Positions 16,296-21,758 of a stretch of DNA of 21,758 nucleotides are shown here, in pieces. A program made the translations under genes and the position numbers. This DNA comes from Bacteroidales bacterium (GTDB lineage Bacteria > Bacteroidota > Bacteroidia > Bacteroidales > UBA932): NCBI GenBank assembly GCA_021443625.1, contig JABUTP010000002.1, positions 3,344-25,101 of the forward strand, written 5' to 3'. Each line of letters starts with the position of its first letter. The stretch's first letter is position 1. The notes beneath the pieces were generated by a model, which was given only the letters and a program-made list of their open reading frames with translations, ran no database searches and had not been told where the DNA came from.

Positions 16296-18083
16296 ATGAA
16301 ACCCATAGATGAACTCCGCCAATGGATGCGGAGGGAGCATCTCCAAGTGACAATCATTCCAACCAATGATTGTCATTTTGGTGAATACGTACCCGCTTAT
16401 TTCAAAGTCAGGGAGTGGCTCAGCGGATTTACCGGCTCTGCCGGCACTCTGGCGGTCACTCTTTCCGATGCCGCACTCTGGACCGATTCGCGGTACTTCA
16501 TCCAGGCCGCCCGGCAGCTTGAGGGGAGCGGTATCGTCCTGATGAAGCAGAAGGTGGCAGGGACTCCCACCATCGCCCAATGGATTAATGAAAAATGCCG
16601 CGAATCGCAGGCGACACCCGCTTCGTTTGCAGTCGGTCTCGACGGAGACCTTTTCACCGCAGACGAGGTTGAAGATTACAGGGCGCAGCTGGGGGGAATC
16701 CCCTTAACTCTCTTTCGCGACCCGTTCGACACGATATGGGCAGAGCGCCCTCAGCTGACCTTCACCGACATCACCCTTATGCCCGAGAGGTATGCCGGGA
16801 TGAGTGTGAGGGACAAATATCTGGCGGTGCGGAACCATCTCTGCATTGAGGGTGAATTTGCAATGTTTGTCACCGCCTGCGACGAGGTGATGTGGCTCTG
16901 CAACCTCCGTGCAAACGACGTTGAGTACAACCCGGTGGCGCTTTCCTACTGCATTCTGGACAATTGCGGCATAACCCTTTTCTGCAAAAAAGAAAAACTG
17001 ACGCGTGAGGCCGCAGATTATCTCGCAGCCCAAGATGTCAAAGTTTGCGACTACGATGAGATTGATGATGCGTTAAGCCGGATACCCGGCAGTGTCCCCG
17101 TCATCGCCAGCGGAGGGCTTTGCTCCGCCCGCAAGATGAGCATCTTGAAAAATCATCCGATGGTCAAGGAGCAGGTCGTGGGAGGCACCATTGCAATGCT
17201 TAGGGCGTGCAAGAACGATATCCAGCTGGAGTGGACCCGCAAGGCCCTTCTTGAAGACGGCATCTGCTGGGTGAAACTTCTGAAATACGTTTATGACAAT
17301 TACCCTTCAGGTGAACTGAGCGAATACTCCATCACCCGGGAGCTGCTCGGGATAAAGCGGCAAAGCCCCGGCTACGTAGGCGAAAGTTTCGAACCCATTG
17401 TGGCGTTCGGTCCCAATGCCGCCGCGGCCCATTACAGCTTTGACAGCGAAGAGAGTTCGGCAAAAGTCACCGGCAGCGGCTTCCTGCTGATGGACCTGGG
17501 CAGCCATTATCCTTACGGCACCACCGACACCACCCGCACCATCTGGCTGGGCGGAGAGATACCGGATGAACTCCGCAAGGACTATACTCTGGTGATGAAG
17601 GGGAACATTGCCCTCTCGCAGGCCATTTTCCCCGCCGGAACGCGGGGATGCCAGCTCGACATCCTTGCCCGCGGACCGATGTATGCCACCGGAAAAATGT
17701 ACTTCCACGGCACCTCCCACGGGGTGGGGCAATATCTCTGCGTCCACGAATCCCCCCAGATAAGGATGGAGTACAACCCCATTCCCCTCCAGGAAGGGAT
17801 GGTGCTTTCCAACGAACCCGCAATCTACGTCGAGGGAAGCCACGGTATCCGCACGGAGAATATGATTGCCGTAAGGCATTATATGACCACCGGTTTCAAC
17901 ACCTTCCTCCGTTTCGAAACCCTCACGATGGTTCCGATAGATTTGTCGATAGTGGATTTTACCCTGTTGTCGGAGGATGAACGCCATTGGGTTGAGGATT
18001 TCAACCGCACCGTGTTCGAAACCCTGTCGCCCCGCCTTGAAGATGACGAGCGGGAATGGCTTCTCAATTACATTCTACGGTAA
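16296..18083 (+). CDS. Xaa-Pro aminopeptidase (M24, long form)
   Basis: Removes an N-terminal residue that precedes proline. The 595-residue, three-domain form resembles the eukaryotic-type aminopeptidase P, with two creatinase-like N-terminal domains before the pita-bread catalytic domain (about 310-530). All five metal ligands are visible: Asp400, Asp411 (GTTDTTRT), His475 (HGTSHGVG), Glu507 (SNEPAIY) and Glu521 (IRTEN). No signal peptide, so cytoplasmic. It begins 9 bases after nagB and closes the plus-strand run. Its last 20 bases overlap the end of the convergent LysM/binding-fold gene. Confidence 0.95.
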   Translation: MKPIDELRQWMRREHLQVTIIPTNDCHFGEYVPAYFKVREWLSGFTGSAGTLAVTLSDAALWTDSRYFIQAARQLEGSGIVLMKQKVAGTPTIAQWINEKCRESQATPASFAVGLDGDLFTADEVEDYRAQLGGIPLTLFRDPFDTIWAERPQLTFTDITLMPERYAGMSVRDKYLAVRNHLCIEGEFAMFVTACDEVMWLCNLRANDVEYNPVALSYCILDNCGITLFCKKEKLTREAADYLAAQDVKVCDYDEIDDALSRIPGSVPVIASGGLCSARKMSILKNHPMVKEQVVGGTIAMLRACKNDIQLEWTRKALLEDGICWVKLLKYVYDNYPSGELSEYSITRELLGIKRQSPGYVGESFEPIVAFGPNAAAAHYSFDSEESSAKVTGSGFLLMDLGSHYPYGTTDTTRTIWLGGEIPDELRKDYTLVMKGNIALSQAIFPAGTRGCQLDILARGPMYATGKMYFHGTSHGVGQYLCVHESPQIRMEYNPIPLQEGMVLSNEPAIYVEGSHGIRTENMIAVRHYMTTGFNTFLRFETLTMVPIDLSIVDFTLLSEDERHWVEDFNRTVFETLSPRLEDDEREWLLNYILR

Positions 18084-19830
18084 ACCGGTCGCGGTAGATG
18101 ATGTCGCGGCTGCCGTGATTGACCAATCCGGAGGAACTGCCGTCCATACGCTCCAATTCGATGCTAAGCTGGAGCAGATTGCAATGGAACGATTCGAGCC
18201 CGTAAATCATATCGGGACCGAACTGTTTCATTGCTTTCATCATATAGAGGGCGGTGTCGTGTCCCTGGAAAGCGAACGGGGTGGGTTCCGATGCGAACAA
18301 AGCCCTGTATTTGCGCACGAACGACTTGGTGGCATCGTCGGTGTAATCCACATAGAAACCCAATGAGAAATGGGCCTTGGTGGCTTGCAGCGCCTCCTGC
18401 TCGATGCTTTCGAACGAACGTATCTTGTGGTTGCCATAGACCGTAAGGTCATATTCCCTGGCAAGCAGGCTGAGATTGCGGTAGGCATCGGAGGCAAACG
18501 ATTCCTTCTCTGAGCATACTATCACGTGATTCCGCCTGGAGGAGGAGAGATGCCCCTTGAGAGTCGATGAGATGTTGCGCCCGCTGACTATGCCGTAAGA
18601 GAATCTTGTGAAGGGAATACCTATCGAGTCCAGCGAGGATGAAATGGATCGGCACAGAGCGCTTTCTCCGTCGCCGTTTTCATAAACCAGCAGGACGTTG
18701 TCGCGCTCCGACTCATAGTCCAGGGACTCCGCCAGACTGTACGACAATGCGCTTTGCCCCACGGGGATACTTATGAGGAACGGATGGGTGAGGGCCGCCG
18801 GTTCCAGCTTCTGGTCCATCGGGGAGACGAGAGGGATGCAGAGGGTGTCGCAGCACGACGCCACAACTTCCAAATCATCGGCCCCGAAGTGTCCGATGAC
18901 AAAATCGAACCGCTGGAGGTCGCATTCTTCAACAAGATCTTCTGCGCTGTCATACAATGATGCGTCAATGACCGTCAGATTGACGTCTGTGCCGGTTTCC
19001 TTAATCTCGTCGAGAGCCATAAGCACGCCCGAATAAAAGTCGAGGAAATTGGTTGAAGGGTTGGCCTGCCTCGATGAGAACGGGAGAATCAGACCTATGT
19101 TTTGGGCCCCTTTATAGGGGCGGAGAACCGGCTCCCGACGCGAAACTGCAACGGTCGCGGTGGTGTCGGAAAGGGCGGGGGACAACGTTGCGGTAATGGC
19201 GGTTGTGGTATCGACACCGCTTTCGCTCCAGTCTCCGGTTCCCCCCTGAAGCACATCCATCGGTATCTTGAGCATCTGCCCCGCCGTAAGGGTGTTGTCA
19301 GCAAGGCCGTTGAGGGTTCTGATGGCCTCGGCCTCCACGCCGTACCTGCGGGCTATGACCGACATATTCTCGAACCATTTGACACGATGGAAGATGTACC
19401 CTTTGGTGTTGTTTTCCATCCGGGTGTCTTCGGGCCCTTTGAGCGATTCGATGAACGTGGAGATTTTTTCTCCTGCCGCCGAGGCAACTTTGCCCAAACC
19501 CGACTTTTCCTTTTCGGCGTTGGTTTCCTCCTCGGTTGACGGCGCCTCCACCCTTACGGGAATCAGCAGCACGTCACCTATTTTGAGGCCGTCTGAAAGT
19601 TTGTCGGCATTGAGTTCGGTTACCTCTGTGACGGTTACGTTATAAGCCTTGCAGATGGAGAAAAGGGTCTGCTTGGCCTTGACTGTGTGTTCGTAGTAAA
19701 CCACATCTGCTATCCGGACCTTGCTTTGGGATATTTCCACGGGTGGGGCGACATACTGCTGCCCGAACAACGGGAATCCCGCCATTGAAATCAGGATGGC
19801 TGTCGCGATGCAGACTGCGAACTTTTTCAT
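18064..19830 (-). CDS. LysM and type-1 periplasmic-binding-fold envelope protein
   Basis: A 588-residue secreted protein of unknown exact role. The chosen ATG at 19830 gives a good signal peptide (MKKFAVCIATAILISMAGFPLFGQ); an in-frame ATG at 19887 would put a charged tail before it and overlap purC. Two LysM repeats (about 46-92 and 146-191) should bind peptidoglycan. A low-complexity Thr/Ser/Ala linker (about 195-235) leads to a type-1 periplasmic-binding-like domain (about 243-588), starting NIGLILPFSS. No lipobox is present. The architecture recalls LpoA, the activator of penicillin-binding protein 1A, whose C-terminal half has this fold, but LpoA is a lipoprotein without LysM. A substrate-binding protein is less likely since no permease is near. 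It follows purC after 20 bases. Confidence 0.82.
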   Translation of the reverse strand: MKKFAVCIATAILISMAGFPLFGQQYVAPPVEISQSKVRIADVVYYEHTVKAKQTLFSICKAYNVTVTEVTELNADKLSDGLKIGDVLLIPVRVEAPSTEEETNAEKEKSGLGKVASAAGEKISTFIESLKGPEDTRMENNTKGYIFHRVKWFENMSVIARRYGVEAEAIRTLNGLADNTLTAGQMLKIPMDVLQGGTGDWSESGVDTTTAITATLSPALSDTTATVAVSRREPVLRPYKGAQNIGLILPFSSRQANPSTNFLDFYSGVLMALDEIKETGTDVNLTVIDASLYDSAEDLVEECDLQRFDFVIGHFGADDLEVVASCCDTLCIPLVSPMDQKLEPAALTHPFLISIPVGQSALSYSLAESLDYESERDNVLLVYENGDGESALCRSISSSLDSIGIPFTRFSYGIVSGRNISSTLKGHLSSSRRNHVIVCSEKESFASDAYRNLSLLAREYDLTVYGNHKIRSFESIEQEALQATKAHFSLGFYVDYTDDATKSFVRKYRALFASEPTPFAFQGHDTALYMMKAMKQFGPDMIYGLESFHCNLLQLSIELERMDGSSSGLVNHGSRDIIYRDRFTVECN

Positions 19831-19850
19831 AAGTGAATTCTTAGAGCTTC

Positions 19851-20801
19851 TTATACCAGACGGGCGAGCATATTCTTCACGTTGCACTCGATGCGCTCGT
19901 AAATGTTGTCGTAAGGTTCCTTTACAAAAGTCTTACCGGTGATGTGCTCGTAAAGCTCAATATAGCGGTCCCGTATGATGTCCACCCTCTCGGGGGTCAT
20001 CTCAGGCACGGTCTGCCCGGCCTTTCCGGAGAAATTGTTCTCCATAAGCCATTCGCGGACGAATTCCTTGGAGAGCTGGCGCTGCTGCTCACCCTTGTCA
20101 AAGAGTTCCTGATAACTGTCGGCATAGAAATAGCGGGAAGAGTCGGGAGTGTGAATCTCGTCTATGAGGAATATCTTGCCGTCGCGGACTCCGAATTCAT
20201 ATTTGGTATCGACCAGAATGAGACCTCTCTGGGCAGCAACTTCGCAACCTCTCTTGTAAAGGGCCATTGTGACCTCCTCGAGATATTCGTAGTCGCGCTT
20301 TGAGATGAGGCCGCGGGCTATGATTTCCTCTTTGCTGATATCCTGGTCGTGTTCACCGATTTCGGCTTTGGTGGTGGGGGTGATGATGGGGCATTCGAAT
20401 TTCTGATGCTCCCTCATTCCGTCGGGGATGGGCACTCCGCAGATTGCACGTTCACCGGACTTGTAGGTTCTCCACGAACTTCCGGTAAGGTAGCCGCGCA
20501 CAATCATCTCCACGGGAAGCCCCTGGCATTTGTATCCCACGGTGACCATCGGGTCGGGAGATGCTATTTTCCAGTTGGGGATGATGTCCTCGGTAAGGTC
20601 GAGGAAAGACGATGCAATCTGGTTTAGAACCTGTCCCTTGTAGGGGATACCCTCGGGCAGGATCACGTCGAATGCGGAGATGCGGTCGGTTGCGACCATC
20701 ACCATATATTTGTCGGCAATCGTATAGACGTCGCGTACCTTTCCTTCGTACTTGGCCGTCTGCCCGTTGAAATCAAATGCGGTTGAGGTTAATGCTCTCA
20801 T
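19851..20801 (-). CDS. purC: SAICAR synthetase
   Basis: Phosphoribosylaminoimidazole-succinocarboxamide synthase joins aspartate to CAIR in purine synthesis, using ATP. The 316-residue length is that of the longer bacterial and fungal form. Conserved segments include [10 protein letters not shown] (17-26), [41 protein letters not shown] and [13 protein letters not shown]. It starts eight bases after the ompH stop and precedes the LysM gene by 20 bases, so it sits in an otherwise mixed minus-strand run. Confidence 0.97.
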   Translation of the reverse strand: MRALTSTAFDFNGQTAKYEGKVRDVYTIADKYMVMVATDRISAFDVILPEGIPYKGQVLNQIASSFLDLTEDIIPNWKIASPDPMVTVGYKCQGLPVEMIVRGYLTGSSWRTYKSGERAICGVPIPDGMREHQKFECPIITPTTKAEIGEHDQDISKEEIIARGLISKRDYEYLEEVTMALYKRGCEVAAQRGLILVDTKYEFGVRDGKIFLIDEIHTPDSSRYFYADSYQELFDKGEQQRQLSKEFVREWLMENNFSGKAGQTVPEMTPERVDIIRDRYIELYEHITGKTFVKEPYDNIYERIECNVKNMLARLV

Positions 20802-20809
20802 CTCTTCGG

Positions 20810-21436
20810 CTATTTAACGACGGTGTTGCGGACTTTGATGTATTCTTCGTTGAGACCGTTGAGAACGTCTGCGGTTACGTCAAGGGCGGGATTTACGTTG
20901 ATGATGTTGTTGGTGGCGGAGGTGGTGGTGAGAATCAGGGCAAACTGATGCTCCTCGTTGTAGGTCTGGAGATAAGTCTTGATGGCATCCAGAACCTGGT
21001 TGTTGATGACCATTTCCTCTTCCTGGAGTTCTCCCTGAAGACGGGCGCTCTCCTCCTGGAGTACCTGCTGGCGCTGAACGAGTTTGTTCTGCTGGTCTTC
21101 GGCTGCCGAACGGGTCAAAAGGCCTTTGGTATATTGGTTTTCGAAAGCCTTGGCGTCGCTCTCAAGTTTGCGGCCCTTCTTCTGGAGGTCATCCTGCAGG
21201 CCCTGAACCTTGTTCTGGAAAGCGGTCATAAGGTCGTTGAACATATCGTAGTTCACGATGAGGGAGTCCATCTGAATATAGACGATGTCGCCGGCCACTG
21301 CAGAAACACCTGCGGTTTCGGCTTCTGCCGATGCGGCGCTCTTCTTGGGAGATGCTCCGTTGGTGAAATTGAGAACAAGTGCCGCTACGGCGATTACAGC
21401 ACTCACGATGCTGATGATAAGGGAATTGTTTTTCAT
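20810..21436 (-). CDS. OmpH/Skp-family periplasmic chaperone-like protein
   Basis: Skp-like proteins hold unfolded outer-membrane proteins in the periplasm by means of coiled-coil arms. The N-terminal hydrophobic stretch (about 7-25) lacks a clear cleavage site and may remain as a membrane anchor. After a low-complexity Ala/Ser/Glu stretch comes [19 protein letters not shown], the usual start of the OmpH domain, then long charged helices (about 70-160) and a C-terminal strand region [21 protein letters not shown]. Length is 208. The start lies one base after the pdxJ stop, so translational coupling is likely. It is followed by purC after eight bases. Confidence 0.9.
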   Translation of the reverse strand: MKNNSLIISIVSAVIAVAALVLNFTNGASPKKSAASAEAETAGVSAVAGDIVYIQMDSLIVNYDMFNDLMTAFQNKVQGLQDDLQKKGRKLESDAKAFENQYTKGLLTRSAAEDQQNKLVQRQQVLQEESARLQGELQEEEMVINNQVLDAIKTYLQTYNEEHQFALILTTTSATNNIINVNPALDVTADVLNGLNEEYIKVRNTVVK

Positions 21437-21437
21437 T

Positions 21438-21758
21438 TTATTGTTTGATTTTAATATTTGTTTCGAATTTGATTGTGTCCAGATATGCCTTGACGGTCGC
21501 CTCCAGACCGAGATAAAGGGCGTCGCAGATAATGGCGTGTCCTATTGACACCTCGTCGAGACGGGGCATCATTCTGCAGAAATAACCCAGATTGTCGAGG
21601 TTGAGGTCGTGTCCGGCATTCACTTCAAGGCCGCATTCCACCGCTTCGCTGCAGGCGGTGACGTAGGGGGCCACGGCGGCTTCGGGATTTGCGGCGTATT
21701 GCTCGGCATAGGCCTGGGTGTATAACTCGATGCGGTCACATCCGCACTCGGCGGCACC
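21438..21758 (-). CDS. pdxJ: Pyridoxine 5'-phosphate synthase (C-terminal part; start beyond window)
   Basis: PdxJ closes the ring of pyridoxine 5'-phosphate from 1-deoxyxylulose 5-phosphate and 3-amino-2-oxopropyl phosphate. The frame is open to the last base of the window, giving 106 C-terminal residues of a protein usually near 240. Visible family features are [15 protein letters not shown], then the loop [15 protein letters not shown] and the C-terminal [18 protein letters not shown], which lines the phosphate site. The internal ATG at 21674 is not a start. It heads the visible part of the minus-strand run with ompH, purC and the LysM gene. Confidence 0.96.
   Translation of the reverse strand, partial: GAAECGCDRIELYTQAYAEQYAANPEAAVAPYVTACSEAVECGLEVNAGHDLNLDNLGYFCRMMPRLDEVSIGHAIICDALYLGLEATVKAYLDTIKFETNIKIKQ

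Noticed and set aside
15603..16580. Minus-strand open frame across nagB and the pepP start (325 codons)
   Set aside because: It spans two well-supported genes and has no motif of its own.
19831..19887. Upstream in-frame start for the LysM gene
   Set aside because: It would add 19 residues before a perfect signal peptide and overlap the purC 3' end; ATG at 19830 is preferred.
1..21758. CRISPR array, toxin-antitoxin pair, defence system, secretion or biosynthetic cluster
   Set aside because: Each well-supported gene is a common core function, and no spaced repeats or small unexplained gene pairs were found.

Overview
The window looks like ordinary core chromosome of a member of the Bacteroidota, most likely order Bacteroidales. 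Reasons: promoters of the Bacteroidota type (TAnnTTTG, best in front of the tRNA gene), very few Shine-Dalgarno sites, a Bacteroidota-type omega-like subunit next to bamD, OmpH anchored by an N-terminal hydrophobic segment, and moderately GC-rich coding DNA. Genus cannot be decided from this stretch. Nineteen protein genes (two cut by the window edges) and one tRNA gene fill almost all of it. The only gap between protein genes longer than 300 bases is 6265-6608, which holds promoters, tRNA-Leu, a terminator and a leader hairpin.

Layout. 1-1904: the end of rpsA (ribosomal protein S1) and its terminator. 1918-2872: rnz (tRNase Z) on the + strand. 2876-6264: a minus-strand run pgi, then a secreted glucosaminidase with LysM domains, then mltG, the last two overlapping by ATGA. 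6346-6522: tRNA-Leu(GAG) with promoter and terminator. 6524-9619: uxuB-uxuA for glucuronate/fructuronate breakdown, then a drug/metabolite-type transporter. 9625-11643: priA on the minus strand. 11668-18083: a six-gene plus-strand run trxB-bamD-rpoZ-recN-nagB-pepP. 18064-21758: a minus-strand run pdxJ (partial)-ompH-purC-LysM/periplasmic-binding protein.

How the genes relate. Several serve the cell envelope: mltG, the glucosaminidase, bamD, ompH and the LysM/binding-fold protein. pgi and nagB both feed or drain fructose 6-phosphate, the branch point to amino sugars. rnz, rpsA and tRNA-Leu serve translation; priA and recN serve replication restart and repair.

I found no phage, insertion sequence, CRISPR array, toxin-antitoxin pair or defence island, and nothing I would call a new system. 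The points most worth a second look are an unusual PriA (winged-helix domain apparently absent, helicase motifs IV and VI altered), the LysM plus type-1 periplasmic-binding protein, a terminator-like hairpin in the uxuBA leader, the transporter beside uxuBA, and three convergent gene pairs with 3 nt, 5 nt or no spacing and no terminator.
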